Shown here piece by piece: positions 11,300 to 23,780 of a DNA stretch of 64,000 nt. A program made the position numbers and the translations under genes. Within the stretch, counting starts at the first letter, position 1. The number at the start of each line of letters is the position of its first letter. Under the pieces are notes generated by a model that saw nothing but the letters and a program-made list of their open reading frames with translations, searched no databases and was not told where the DNA came from. The DNA comes from Monodelphis domestica (Eukaryota > Chordata > Mammalia > Didelphimorphia > Didelphidae): positions 125,691,487 through 125,755,486 of the forward strand of contig NC_077231.1 of the NCBI RefSeq assembly GCF_027887165.1, given 5' to 3'.

Positions 11300-13500
11300 T
11301 TGGGGGGGGGGGTTGAGTCAAGATAATGGAGAAGCAGGGAAAGCTAGAATCACTATGAGAATCTTCTCCAACCAACCTTAAAATAATGTCTCACAATGAA
11401 TATTGGGATGAAAGAACTATCAAAAAGACAAAGTGAGGCAACTTTCATGCAGAGAACTTGAAAGTTAGGCAGAGAAAGTCTGGTTCCTTGGAGTGAGAAT
11501 GGGGTGCAGCCCACAGAAGGCCATACCAAGGAATACCAGTGCAAGCCAACAGCAAGCCCTACCCCATCACCTGGGCCCAAGCCAATGAAGAGACCCTGAG
11601 ACCCTGTCTAAGCTAATAGCAGTGTACCCCAGGCCCACTCCTTAATGTTTGGAGGCCCACCCACGCCTGCCATAAGGTCCTGAATCCCAGTATGAGGCAG
11701 TCCACATGGCATACCTGGTCTGTATAAGCCTAGATGGAGGCCCAGAGCCCAAGCTCAAACCTTTAGTTAGGACTTGAAGCTCAGCACAAGGCAGTACTAG
11801 GCATGCTTGGTCTGTGTAAGCCCAGAGTGAAGTTGGGAGCCCTAGCCCAAGTCTGGAGGGAGGATTTAAACTCTAGTGTGAAGTAGTCCATGGAAAGTCA
11901 GGGCCATATAAGCCCAGAGAGAGGCCCAGAGCCCCAGTTCAAAGCAGTCCATAGGGTAGCTGACCTGATCAGACTCATAGTGAGACCAAAAGTCCCTGTC
12001 TGTTCTTAATGCTACATTGAGCCCCACAGAGGGTAGCTCTGAGCTCTGTAAGCAGTTCCAGTGGTGATTGAATCAGTAGTGGGTGGGGATGGCTTTCAGA
12101 GCTCCTAGACCACAGGCCATCATACCACCTTGGAAGAACTGAAGCTTGCAGAAACCCATAAATAGAGCTAAGGCTGTGCTCTCAGAGTAAAAGGGACACT
12201 TTATTAAACTACCTTTAAGATAAAAGTGAAAGTCAAGGAAAGGCTTGGCTTGGAAAATGAACAAACATTAAAAAAACACTAAACCATAGAAAATTTTTAT
12301 GGAGACAAAGAAGAATAAGGTACAGATGTTGAAGGGAACAGTGAAAACAAAGCAGCTGCACACAAAAATTCAAAGAAAAATATAAATTGGTTTCAGGCTC
12401 AGGAAGAACTCAAAATGGATTTCAAAATCCAATTAAGAGAGGGAAAATGGGGAAGAGAAATGAATGCAATGGTAGAACAAAATAACAGCAGAATTAACCA
12501 AATTAAAAAAAAAAAGATTCAAAAGCTCGTGTAAGAAAATCATTCCTTAAAAATTAGAATTGGACAACTGGAAGTTAATGATTTTCATAAGACATCAAAA
12601 AACAATAAAAAAATTAAAAGAAGGAAAAAAAGAAAAGAAAAAGTGGAATATGTTACTGCAAAAACAATCAATATAGAAAATAGATCAAGGAGAGATAATT
12701 TAAGAATAATTGAACTACCTGAAAGCCTTGATAAAAAAACAAAGACAAAAACAACCAAAACTCTCTGGATATTATAATACAAGAAATTATCAAAGAAAAG
12801 TTATTCTGATATTCTTGAATAAGAAGGTAAAAATAGAAATTTTAAAAATCCATAGATCATCTTCTGAAATAAATCTGCAAATGACAACTCTCAGGAATAT
12901 TATAGCTAAATTTAAGAGGTTCCAAGTCAAGGATAAAATGATGCAAGAGTAAAAAAGAAACAATTCAAATACTGTAGAGCTACAATCAGAATAACATAGG
13001 TCTTAGCAGCCTCCACATTAAAGAATTGGAAGGCTTGGAATATGATATTCCAAAAGGCAAAAGAACTAGGTTTACAACCCAGAATCGCCTACCCAGCAAA
13101 ACTGAGAATCTTCTTTCAGGGGGAAAAACAGTCATTTAATAAAATAGAAGATTTCTAAGTATTTCTGATGAAAAGACTGGACCTAAACAGAAAATCTGAT
13201 GCCCAAACACAAGACCCAAGAGAAGCCAAAAATGGTAAATAAGAAAGAGAGAACTGAAGGGATTCAATAAGGTCAAACCATGTATATTCCTACATTGAAA
13301 GATATTTGTTATTCTTAAAATTAGTATTAGAGCAGTTATGAGAAGTATACATAGAGGGTGTGAAAATAAGCTGATTAGGATATAATATGCAAAAAAATTA
13401 AGGGGTAAAAAAGAGGCTTGCATTGAGAAAAAAGGGAAGGGAGAGATGGAACATATAAAGAGGCATGAAAGACTATTACAGTGCAGCCTTAAGAACAACC
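11300..13500 (+). mobile_element. L1 5' region with ORF1 remnant
   Basis: It starts at a G run followed by TTGAGTCAAGATAATGGAG, a diverged form of the L1 5' start (compare 57542, antisense, and 61099). About 1.1 kb of 5' UTR follows. The ORF1 remnant then shows a coiled-coil-like region, RRDNLRIIELPE near 12690 (RNA-recognition domain) and KELGLQPRIAYPAKL near 13065 (C-terminal domain). A spacer homologous to that of the L1 at 24.7-30.6 kb follows to about 13500. ORF2 is absent, so it is 3'-truncated or a half-L1 (HAL1) type. ORF1 is broken in several places. Confidence 0.75.
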
Positions 13501-14879
13501 CTCTCCGTAGGTCCTTGTGCACAGGCCCTGTATATTTATCTTTCCTTATATTTTGTGTTATCAGTCATATACCAAAGTATTTCACTTCTTATCTATAAAG
13601 CCCCTAGTGCATGAAGGGAAAAAAAGACTTATTTGATTTCCATTATAGAGTAGCTCTATGATGATGATGATCTCATTCATGGAACCATTGTGGGACTCCA
13701 ATGAGAAAATGCATGTAAAAACACTTGGAAAAATATAAAAGTATGTTCAAATGAAACTAGGATCTTTTTTTTTCAGCTGGAAGTACTTTAGGCTTATGTA
13801 ACAGACCTTAGAAGCTAGGGAATCTTTGCCTGGATGTTTTCCCATCATCTCTTGAGTTTTGGAGGAGCCAGCAATAATCGGCAAACAAACCAGTTACTTA
13901 TTTATCAGTTCTCAGAGGATTCTCCTCCTGAGGTATATCTCCTGATTTTTTGTTGTCTTGGTCTGGTAGGAGGTAGTGTTTTTGGCTTTGCCCTTGTGAT
14001 TTACAAAACAAACTCATGCCTTATTGATTAGTGCCTTGGACAAAATGGAAGGTTGATATGTGTTTGCTGAGTTAAGTTGAGAAGGAGAAAGAAAAATCAA
14101 ACTCTCCACTGTCCTTGACTCAATGCCTGTCCTTGACTCAATGCCTAAATTCTTTGGCTGTCAGAGCATGCCCTGCTCCAGATCTCTCTCCCTAGACTTT
14201 CTGAAAAGAAGGGGAGGGAAGAAAGGAAGGCTCTAGAAGCAAAATCTGTCCTTTGGTTACTAATGAACCAACATGAAACAGAGGTGATATGTTCATGTTC
14301 TTACATGGAATCAATAAATATTCCCTTTTAGGGAAAGAACTCATTTAGGCAAGAGTATTATCTGTAATCCCCTAAACCTATTTCAGGCTGAATTAGGATC
14401 CCACTTCTTGATTCTACTCAACAGCTGGCCACAGGGCTCTGAGCCTATGATGTACTGATTAGGCAGCAAGCATGAGGGTATTTCAATCGGATGAAGCTGG
14501 TCTCAAATAGCCTTTTCACATTCAGAGGGAAGAAGCAATCAGATGACTTCCAGGAACACCATTTAGTATTGTGAGTATCTCTCAGGAATGAAGCTTTAGA
14601 GTATTTGCTTGAACAGGATTTGGAGGAAATAGAGAGGGAGATGGTTTAAAAACCTTATAGAAAAACAAAGACAATCTGTGAAAAATGGGACCATTTTGTC
14701 CTCAGTATTATGAAAATATATCCTTAAAGTGTATCTCTACCATCTTTTCTTGCTTGATAATAAGGAAATTTTATTTTCGTCTTTTTCATTCCTTTACTTT
14801 TATTGAGGTCTTTTGTTTCTATATCATAGTGATTTCCAAATCCTGCTTCCCACCAACCAAATGAACTCTTCTAGTAGTA
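13501..14879. other. No gene seen
   Basis: Unassigned sequence. An 18-bp unit, CTGTCCTTGACTCAATGC, is tandemly duplicated near 14108-14143. No exon signature was found. Confidence 0.4.
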
Positions 14880-15110
14880 AAATGGCAGCTGGAGATCTGA
14901 GTTTAAATTTGGCCTCAGACACTTACTAGTGATGTGAACTTGGGCAAGTCCCTTAACCTCCATTTGTCTCAGTTTTTTCAACTGTAAAATGGGAATAACA
15001 ACATCTCTCAAAATTGTTATATGGATCAAATAAGATGATATTTATAAGGCACTTCGCTCAGTATAGAGTAAGTACTATGTATGTCAAATGCTTATTATAT
15101 CCCTTCCCCA
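14880..15110 (+). mobile_element. MIR-type SINE
   Basis: AAATTTGGCCTCAGACACTT, TTGTCTCAGTTTTTTCAACTG, TAAAATGGGAATAACAAC, TCAAATAAGATGATATTTAT. Confidence 0.75.
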
Positions 15111-15229
15111 TGTGAATTAGAAAAGTCATTTATAAAGTGGCTTTATGTCCAGTGTTTTAACAAAGTACCTGGCATATAGTAAGCCTTTAATATATGCTTA
15201 TTAAATTACTTTCTGCTAGTGTGTGGAAT

Positions 15230-15373
15230 CCTCTGATAGTCTTTATCAAAAGGAAGGAAGTACTTCCTCAATCTTCTCTGGGGCCCAAATTGTTTGTTTC
15301 ATTCATTTATAAGCAGCTTGATTTTAATGTTCTTTTCATGTACACAATTGTAGCTACTGTGTATATATCCAAG

Positions 15374-15407
<34 letters not shown>

Positions 15408-15915
15408 CATACATATACATATACTTAATGTTATTTATAGAATTTCCTTTCATATTACCTTCATTTCCAAATATATCAGTCTCCTTCCCTTATCCAAATT
15501 GTAATGCAAAGATGAAAAAGAGAAAAATTTTAGCAAAACTAACCAACATATTAATCAAAGCTGACATGAAAAACTCTATGCTCATGTTCTGTCTCTTCTG
15601 TAAAGACCAATGGAAGATAGTAAGCTTCTTGGAGGCAGGGTCTGTTTTTTTGCTTCTTTTTGTATCCCTGGTACTTGGCATAGGGCCTGGCACATAGTAG
15701 GTACTTAATAAATGTTTATTGCAATTATTTTCTCATCTTGTGTTTGGATTAATCTTTGGCTATTATAATTGAAGCATTGGATCTGTTTTGCTTCATTCCA
15801 CATCAGTTCACATAAGTCTCCCCATGTTTATTTGAGTTCCTCATGAGGACCTTTTATTGCCTAACTTACCAAACTTAGGTAGAATGAAGGATAACTTGCC
15901 TTTTTTCTCACTTCT
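15230..15915. repeat. Unnamed interspersed repeat with TA microsatellite and L2 tail inside
   Basis: Shares landmarks with 5915-6245 (CATATTACCTTCATTTCCAAA). It is interrupted by a TA/TACA microsatellite at about 15374-15422 and by an L2 3' end at about 15575-15725 (GCTTCTTGGAGGCAGGGTCT, then CCTGGCACATAGTAGGTACT). The outer repeat resembles an antisense LINE 3' region, family not identified. Confidence 0.45.
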
Positions 15916-18170
15916 GTTCTATAGTAAATCATATCATTATATGGCTGAACTTTCCTATTACCATCAGAATGGTTGTTTAAGAGTCTGAAGTGAGTATGGA
16001 AAGGAAGAGAGAGGAGAAATGAAATGGAATACATTATGGTGGGGCTGAACTTTCTCTCTCTGAATTTAAAAGGTTTGCTTGTTCCCTTCTAGAGTCAGTT
16101 TCTTCCTGATTTTGTTTGTTTTTGTTTAGTGGCTATTGGTTTGGGACTTTTCTCCAGTTATTTATTGAGTGTGTTTGGTTCTCACAAAGTGAGTATAATA
16201 ACCCCAAGTGACATTTTCAGCTCCCTACCACCCTTCAATGGACAAGATTTTACCTCTCCTCCTACATTCCTCTTTTCCTCATTGAGAACGTAAGAGAATC
16301 TTGAATCTATCTCTGCATTTATGGTACCAGGAATAGAAACTGGTACCCAGGATTATTAGAATTATACAAGAGCAATTCTTTGTCTCTACATTACACTATT
16401 TAAAAAATCAACTTCCCTTACATTGTGGTTTGCAAAATATAAAATTCTATTCCTTAGCTGAGTATATAGTGACTCTGTGCTGATGTCCCCCTTCCCCCCT
16501 TCCCATGTGTTATTATTTTTTTTCTATACCTAATTTATCTCAGAAAAGGAAAGAGGAGTGACAACTTGGGTAGTCATTGTTCAAAGCAGGCAATAGAGAA
16601 CTCTTTGTGGCTTCATGAGGAAATGAGGTTAATTAGCTAGAAAGCATAGTTATATTTCTATTTGAAGTGCTATTGCCAGTTTTGATGCTTATTATATAGG
16701 GAGTTGCTCCAGAATCTTTAAGATGATTTGGGGGCATGACCAAGGGAGCATTGCATGACAAGAAATCTCAATTGTTCCCTGATGCCTCTGACTGATAGAC
16801 CTGAATCATAAGGCAGAGAAGATTACATTGTACATTGGCTCTTCCTTGAAAAAAGATTTTCCAAAGAAGATCAGCAGTTCAATTTGACATCAGTGGATTA
16901 AGAGATTACTTGACCACCCCAGGTGACTGCCTTTTACCTTGAGAGAAGATTCAGAGATTAATTTGGCTCTGCTCCTGAGTCTCCAAACCTAATTCTTTCA
17001 ATAGTAATTAATGAATTGCCTTATGAAATGGAGATGTCAAATTCATATCCAGGAAGGTTCACCATCCAAGTTTTATAGCAAAATTTTAAAACATAAGAAA
17101 ATGGGGAAGTATAATTATAAAGTAAAAAAACAATAACATCATGGTCACTATTTGAAGAGCCAACGGAAATAGAATTTAGAGAAGAGGAAGAAAGTAGAAA
17201 TTATCTTTTTTGATAGATAGTTGATGATCATGTCTTGACTCTTAACTCTTTATGTGTTTAACTAGGTAGGGCCTCTTAGCAATGGCATCCTGTTGTGAAC
17301 AATTAAGGAGGATTCTGGCTTATGCTCTTGTCCCATATCCCCCTGTTTAGAGTATCTTGGAGTCACTGATGTAGTTTAGGCTAACAAGTCTGACTAGGGG
17401 CCTCTCCATATTTCAGAACTCTCAGAAGGGCTGGAGTAGTTGAAAAATTCTCTGCCATTCTGAAAGGATTGAAGGAATTAAAATCAAATTTCCCTCAAAG
17501 ATCTGGGAGTTCCTAGATTTCCTTTGGATTTTTATCAAATTGGAGATAGACTCAAGTGATGGCTCTGTCACAAGTATTGTTCTTAGGATGTATGGTCACC
17601 AAGCTGCCCTGTGCTACCATTGCTGTTTCTCATGTCTTTGTTCATTCCTACAACAGAGCTGCTGAAAACAAGAGTTTTGTCTAGTGATGTGGTGAGCAAA
17701 ATGATGATACTTGGTTAGGAGAGGAATTGGAGTTCCCATTTTTTTCAGCAGTACAAGAAATGGGCTTGCTCCCTGAAGCATTTACCAGAGTCAATCTGTG
17801 GTTTTATAACTTTGTGTCTTAAGGTGATAGGGTCAGGAAATCTTTGCAGAAGGGTTCAGGTATAAGAAGAATCTAGTCTTGTGACCCCTGATTTAGAGCT
17901 GAGATACAGACCCTGCGTTTGGTTCCTCGGTGCTTCTCTCATTTCCCAACTAAGGCATTGCCTTTTGAAAATAGGAATCAAGAGAAACACTCAAGTGCTG
18001 TGATCCATGGCTTTCCACTAGACAGAATTTTATCTTCCATCTATCTCTCCTTTGGTCATGTCATGCTAGTATTTACTATGTGGTGAGAACAGCAGTACTA
18101 AGAAGAGGGTCCAATATCCTTTCTGCTCTCGTATCCCTACATAAATTGCAGTCACAACACACACCTTCAA
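15916..18170. other. No gene seen; repeat-poor stretch
   Basis: About 2.2 kb with no recognisable repeat and no exon-like frame. It is the longest repeat-poor stretch 5' of PDE6H, so the unidentified first (non-coding) exon or regulatory DNA of that gene could lie here or closer to exon 2. Nothing direct shows it. Confidence 0.35.
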
Positions 18171-18262
18171 AAAGAAGAGTTTACTATTCTTCAAGCTGAC
18201 CCATTTCACCTGTAGACAATTCTAATTTTTAGGAAGTTTTTCCTTACATTAAACTTAAATAA
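18171..18262 (-). repeat. L3/CR1 3' fragment, antisense
   Basis: GACAATTCTAATTTTTAGGA and AGTTTTTCCTTACATTAAAC are reverse-strand landmarks of the CR1/L3 3' region. Confidence 0.45.
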
Positions 18263-18289
18263 GCCTATCTTAATTTTCCACACATTGCA

Positions 18290-19330
18290 AATGTCAATAA
18301 AGCAAACATTTATTAATATAATGATATGTGACAGATACTGTGCTATGGACAGGAAAGATTGTCAAAGAAAAAAATGGAAACAGCTCTGCTCTCAAGGTGT
18401 TTACATTCAAATGAGGCAAATATGTGTGTATTTATATGGAATAAATGTGGAGAGAATAAAAGCAAAACAAATACAAGGTAGTTAGAGAGGGAAGGCATTA
18501 GCAGTTAGGAGAACCAGAAAAAGGTTTATGGAAGGTACTGCTTGAATTGAGTCTTAAGGGACACAAGGGATTCAGAGATGAGGAAGGAATGCATTCCAGG
18601 CATTATGGATATCATTTTTAAAGGCACAGAGATGGGCAAGGGAGTACTTATGGGAAGAACAGAAAGTTAGCCAACCTGACTGGGCTTTAAGAATGAAAAA
18701 AAAAGGGTATTAAAATATCATGATCCCAGAACAGGTGGTGAATTGCTTTGGAAGTCCAACTAAAGAGGTTGCTTTTGATTCTAAAGGTAATGGGAAACTA
18801 CTGAAGTTTACTGAATAGAATAATATAATCAGATCTATTCTTAAAGAAAGATCACTTTGGCAGTTATGAGGAAGATGGACTAGGGTCAGGAGACACAGGA
18901 GGCAGGGAGTTCAAGGAAAGAGTTGTCCTTGTCTAGGAGAGAGGTGGTGGGAACTTGAGCTAAAGTGATGACTGTCCACACAGTGAAAATTGAATGAGTG
19001 AGAGAAGTTATAGAGATAGAAATGGCAAGATTTGAGAGTGAGGAATTGAGGATAACACCAACTTTATGACTCTGAGAGGCTGGAATGGTGGTATCCTTGA
19101 CAGAAATAGGAATGTTCAGCAGAACGTTCAGAGAAAATGTTCAGAGAAAGTGAGTTTTGTTTAGGGCAATAGATTAGGGAGGAATAAAAGGATTTCCTTG
19201 CTGCAGGGAATACCCAATAAGGCAAATAACAAATCTGTAATGACCTCAGTAAACTTGGTTGCATTACTTCTTCCATGTGAGTAGAAGTAGAGGAGGTATA
19301 AGATAAAAGCAATCCAGGAGTGGATTTTGG
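18290..19330 (-). repeat. L2 LINE, long antisense fragment
   Basis: Reversed L2 landmarks in order: CTCTCAAGGTGTTTACATTC, GGAATGCATTCCAGGCATTA, AAAGATCACTTTGGCAGTTA, GAGGATAACACCAACTTTATG, and a final GACAGAAATAGGAATGTTC. It is similar in extent to the copy at 1843-2712. Confidence 0.7.
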
Positions 19331-20529
19331 CAAGTTATAAAAAGGAAAAGGTGCCAGAAGGTTTCAAAGTAGAGAGAAAAAAACTGATTTTGGTTGGAAA
19401 AGAAGGAAAGTGAAATTAGAACAGGGCTAATGCCCTGGGAACATATGGAGGGGGAAAGTGATTGGAAATCATGATGAGGATGAAAAAGACTTTTAGGAGG
19501 GGTAAGGTATAAAGAGTTGGAAGGTCATGATCCAATAAAGGAATATGTCTGGGTGTGGTTTACTTTTTTTTTTTTAACTATGGAAGTAGAACATGTGAGG
19601 TTGATAGCAAGATTTGAGACTATGACCAAGCCTGTGATAGCCAAAATGGACTTGCAGAAATAGGTTGTGGGAATTAAGGAGCCTAAAAGAACTAGGAGGG
19701 TTGAGGGAGCAATAGCATAGATGTTCAAATCTCCTCATATAAAGGTAGGAGTTGAAAAGGAGAAGTCAGGAACTGAACTAGAAAAAGAAAGGAGAATTAT
19801 TTGGAGGCCAGTACACAAAAACCACCCTAATTCATATTGGTTGATAAATTTGGCAGAGTAAAGAAGAGGAGAGGTTGTTTACAGATGGTGCCAAAGATTC
19901 TATTCCTGGCAGCACAAAACAAGAAGTAATATGGTATATGAGAGAAGATGTAGACAGTGTTGAAGAGGATGGTCTTGCATGGTTTTTATTTTCTAGAAGC
20001 AATTTTCTATGAACATAGAGATAGAATGTTTTCCCTCTTGGAGCCAAGGAGAACAAATGTGGAGCCTCTTGCGCATGATGGCCCTTCAAATATTTTAGTT
20101 CAGCTCTCATGTCCCCCCTGTCTCCTCCATCTTAAACTCCTCAATTTCAATCAATCCTCACCTGGCATGATTTTAAGATATGTCACCATCTTGATCATTT
20201 TCTTTCGTATGCTATAATGTTGATCATTTTCCCTTCTCAAAGCATACTTCTCTAAATTAGACACAACTGACATGGACTTTCCAGGGCAGTGAAGAGAAAA
20301 ACTACTCTACTATTTCACTAGCTCTAAAAATTTTACATCTCATAATGTAGTGTAAGAGCTTATTTAGTTAGGTGCTCTATCTTGTTATTGACTAATATGA
20401 AGTGCATAATCTATTTAATTAAAAAAAATTTTTAAATAAAATGCTATCGAAAATCACACCCTTATATTTTAATCTTTAGCATGAAATTTTACCAAGTGTA
20501 AGACTTTATACTTGTCCCTATTAAGTTTC

Positions 20530-20765
20530 ATCTTGAGAGACAGTATAGAATAATACATAAAGAACAAACTGGAGTCAGGAAACCCTGTGCTCAAGTCCTA
20601 CCCCTACTAAATACTGGCTATATGATTATAGACATAACACCTAACTTTTTGGTAACCCAGACAACTCTTTAAGACAATATGTCACAGAATAGCTGCTGAT
20701 CTGCATTAGTAAAGGAAATTTCCTGACCAGCAATTTCATATCAATGAAATTAAAAATCTGGACCA
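20530..20765 (+). mobile_element. MIR-like SINE inside the L3
   Basis: CTGGAGTCAGGAAACCCTGT, then GGCTATATGATTATAGACA. Its 3' half (CAATTTCATATCAATGAAAT) is a marsupial-style extension. Confidence 0.55.
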
Positions 20766-20869
20766 AAAAGGGGAAAAAAATTATGTCATAACTGAATCTG
20801 TATTTTAGGTGCTGGAATTTTCTTGGATTAGAACCCCTTTATTCAATAAATTTTGTGTTATCTGAGTAG

Positions 20870-21110
20870 AAGCAGTACTGGGTCTAGAGACAGGAACACC
20901 TGAATTCCGATTGGGCTTCAGAACCTGACTAGCTATGTGATCCTTGGCAATTTCACTTAACCTCTGTTAATCCTCATCTGTAATCCTCATCAGTAAAATG
21001 GAGATAACATAATAACCTTCCAGAGTTGTTGTGAGGATCAAATGACATAATACATGTAAAGTCCTTAGCACAGTGCCTAGCATAGAGTAAGCATTATATA
21101 TTAGTTATTA
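20870..21110 (+). mobile_element. MIR-type SINE inside the L3
   Basis: GACTAGCTATGTGATCCTTG, AGTAAAATGGAGATAACATA, GTTGTTGTGAGGATCAAATG, CTTAGCACAGTGCCTAGCAT. Confidence 0.75.
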
Positions 21111-21544
21111 TTATCTGCAAATTTGTTGTGCTATTACAGTAAAATTGTATACTATTATAGGAAAATAGTGATTGATTTGTAAAAGTTCAGTGGTTCAGAG
21201 CGAAGAGCAGATCATTTGGGCACTCCACTGTAGATCTCTTTCCAAGGTCTCATTGAGTCACTAATGACTGTTCATTGGATCTGACCATTCAAGGATTTAA
21301 ATCCTCAGAACTGTACAGGAGCCCGTACCACAAGCTTGTCAACAAGAATAAGAAGAGATAATACATTATATTAAAATTTAGGCAAATTATATCTATAGTA
21401 TTCTTCTGATCAAAACAACTAGAAAAAGGAAATATGGTTAGTCTGCCATAACTGCTTCTTGATAAAGCCATGATGACTCCTCCTCATCACTGCTTCCTTT
21501 CTAGCTGTTATCTAACCATCCCTTTAATAATGTATTCTAATCTC

Positions 21545-21870
21545 ATTTCTCACCTGACTTTACATTGGATTCCTAAACTTCAGCATCATGCCTCAGCTGC
21601 CTTCTCACTCTTAAAGTTTCCTCTGTTCCTATAGACCTTCTCACCTTGGAAGACTCCTCTCTCTGATTTCTCACATTGATGAGTTCTTCCTGTACTTTCT
21701 GGCTCTATTTCTTATTTTCTAGATTTTATCACCATTACCACACTCAGGTACTTTTTATCCACCCTTCATATTTTCAGCTCCTTCTTGAACAGTCTTTCCT
21801 TCTTTAGGTCCTTGAGGGCAGGGACTAGTTTTCTTTTTGTTTGTATTTCTATTCCCATGCATTTGTAAAC
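21545..21870 (+). repeat. L2 3' end, sense, inside the L3
   Basis: TGCCTCAGCTGCCTTCTCAC, then GTCCTTGAGGGCAGGGACTA. L3 sequence resumes directly after it with TGTTCTAGAATTTTGCC. Confidence 0.6.
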
Positions 21871-22189
21871 TTAAAAAAATGTTATGTTCTAGAATTTTGC
21901 CAAAATCAAAGTCAAGTCACTGGCTTATAGTTTTCAAATTCTAGTCTCTCTCTCTTTTTTCCAAGAGTAAGAAGGCAGTTGAGTCACACAACTCCAGGCT
22001 CAGCATTCTATCTACAGCATCACCAGCTGCTTCACTGGATTCCTCTCTCCTCTATCACAAATTCTAAGATAAAGCAAACAACTCTCCATGTTTCCCATCA
22101 TTGCTATTCAGCAGCAAATTTCTTACACTTTGGTTCCAAACCTGAGATTTTTGCTGGCATAGAGTTATAAAACAAGAGATTGAGCTTGC

Positions 22190-22560
22190 ATTTAATTCAA
22201 TTAAAGAAATATTTTTGAAGTTGTTACTATGTACACAGCACTGCCAGGTTTGTGCAAGGACTAAATGAGAAAAAATCCTTGTCTTCATAGTTACAGTGTT
22301 CTAGAGAGGTAACATACATGCCTAAATAACTACAATGAAAATAATATGTAAGTGTTTGAAATAGTTGCAAGGATCATAAACAAGTAAAGGTAACAAAGAT
22401 CTTCCTTTATAGGAGGATAGTTTTGGCAAAATACAGAAGAAAATATAGAGGGTAAGGAATAGATAGTAGTATATTTGGGGAAAACAATTAACTAGGAAAC
22501 CAGAAGATAAAAGAAAAATAGCTTAAAGGTAAAGATGAAGTTTTCTATTTTTATTAAGAA
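22190..22560 (-). repeat. L2 3' fragment, antisense
   Basis: GTTACTATGTACACAGCACT, ATGAGAAAAAATCCTTGTCT, CAGTGTTCTAGAGAGGTAAC, the reversed L2 tail. Diverged. Confidence 0.5.
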
Positions 22561-23733
22561 GGCAAAGGTGTGAGCCACAAGGGAAGAGAAGTAAGGTTGA
22601 AAGAGAGGCAAAGAAAATTACATAAGCATTTTAGTGTGAATAGGTCAAACTAGGTAAAATAAAGCAGTCAGAAAAGCAGAAATTGTATTCAATAGGGTAT
22701 TGGTCAGGAAGCTGAAGAGAAAAGAAGAGAAAAAGGATTTATTTACCTGATTCCTATAAGAGGGGATCAAGGCTGCTCAGAATCTTTTTTATCAGGGGGA
22801 TGCTGATGATAGGGTATTATAGTTCTTGTATCCTAGCAACTGACCTCATTATGTCACCAATTTCCTTCCTTTTAATGTTCATTTCAACATTTACTTCTCT
22901 TAATTGTGAGCAGGTCATCCTAGTTCTTTTTATATTCTTACAAGAAATGAAGAGACCCCAAAAGTTGTGAGGCTGAGAATTCTTTTTTTTTTTTTTTGGT
23001 TATGGGAAGAATAAAAGTTTATCCCCTAATTAATTGGAATGTAAGTGTCTTCAAGGGTAATAGACTGATGGTGATCAGTCTCTGAGGTCAACAGCTGTTC
23101 TTTTTATTATCTAGTTGCTATTCTTTTTCCCAAATGGTGAAGAGAGCATCTGGACCTGAAGACACTAAGACCTGAATTTAAAACTTACCTCAGACAATAA
23201 GTAGATGTGAGATCTTAGGGAAATCAGTTAACCTTTATTTGCTTCAATTTACCCAACTATAAATTGAGGATAATAGTAGCACCTACCTCCCAGGGTTGTA
23301 AGATGTGTTTAAAGCACTTAGCACATTGCCTGGCATATAATAGGTACTTACTAAATATTTGTTTTCTTCATTCCTAGGGCAACACTTCTCAGAGAGCTGA
23401 TTTCAGAATTAAATTATGGTCATAGTTGGTTATGATAATTCACTGGAATGTATAAAATATCTTAGTTTCCTACATTTCTAAATCTCTGTATTTTTGTTCT
23501 ACTATCTTCTTATCATTCCTAAATGAATTTCCCTTACTACATTTATTCCCTCAAATTTATTAGCTTATTATTTTAATATTACCCAATCACCACAAAAAAT
23601 CTTATTGAAAATGTATTAACATCACCTAACTTCTTATGAAAACACAAAAGTATTTTTATCCCATGTTCTTATGAAGCTTTAAGGATCCTCTTTGATTTTT
23701 TAATTTACTTTATTGTATGTAATTATCTTGTAG
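22561..23733. other. Sequence upstream of PDE6H exon 2
   Basis: Unassigned except for a MIR at 23125-23365. A T homopolymer lies at 22983-22999. The first, non-coding exon and promoter of PDE6H must lie here or further upstream, but I could not recognise them. Confidence 0.35.
23125..23365 (+). mobile_element. MIR-type SINE
   Basis: GAGATCTTAGGGAAATCAGT, GGATAATAGTAGCACCTACC, TCCCAGGGTTGTAAGATGTG, AGCACTTAGCACATTGCCTG. It lies about 370 bp upstream of PDE6H exon 2. Confidence 0.75.
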
Positions 23734-23780
23734 GTTAAGACACTGAAAAGGGATACATCATCAACTCCAGGAACTTGAAA
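23734..23780 (+). other. PDE6H: PDE6H exon 2, 5' UTR part
   Basis: A splice acceptor TTATCTTGTAG ends at 23733, so the exon probably opens at 23734 and leads into the ATG at 23781. A second AG at 23769-23770 is a possible alternative acceptor. The exact 5' exon edge was inferred from the splice consensus alone. Confidence 0.55.

Larger units (their letters stand above)
20065..21990 (-). repeat. L3/CR1 LINE, antisense, carrying later insertions
   Basis: Four blocks of one antisense L3 (about 20065-20530, 21110-21300, 21300-21545, 21870-21990). Landmarks: GGCCCTTCAAATATTTTAGT, AAGACTTTATACTTGTCCCT, TTTGGGCACTCCACTG, GATAAAGCCATGATGACTCC, and CACTGGCTTATAGTTTTCAAATTC. Two MIR-like SINEs and one sense L2 have been inserted into it, so L3 is the oldest layer here. 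Confidence 0.65.

Noticed and set aside
13136-13522. A 128-codon minus-strand open frame
   Set aside because: It is the antisense of an L1 ORF1 tail and spacer.
15194-15697. A 167-codon open frame
   Set aside because: It spans a TA microsatellite and an L2 tail, with simple YIYIY repeats; there is no domain and no exon signal. Accidental.
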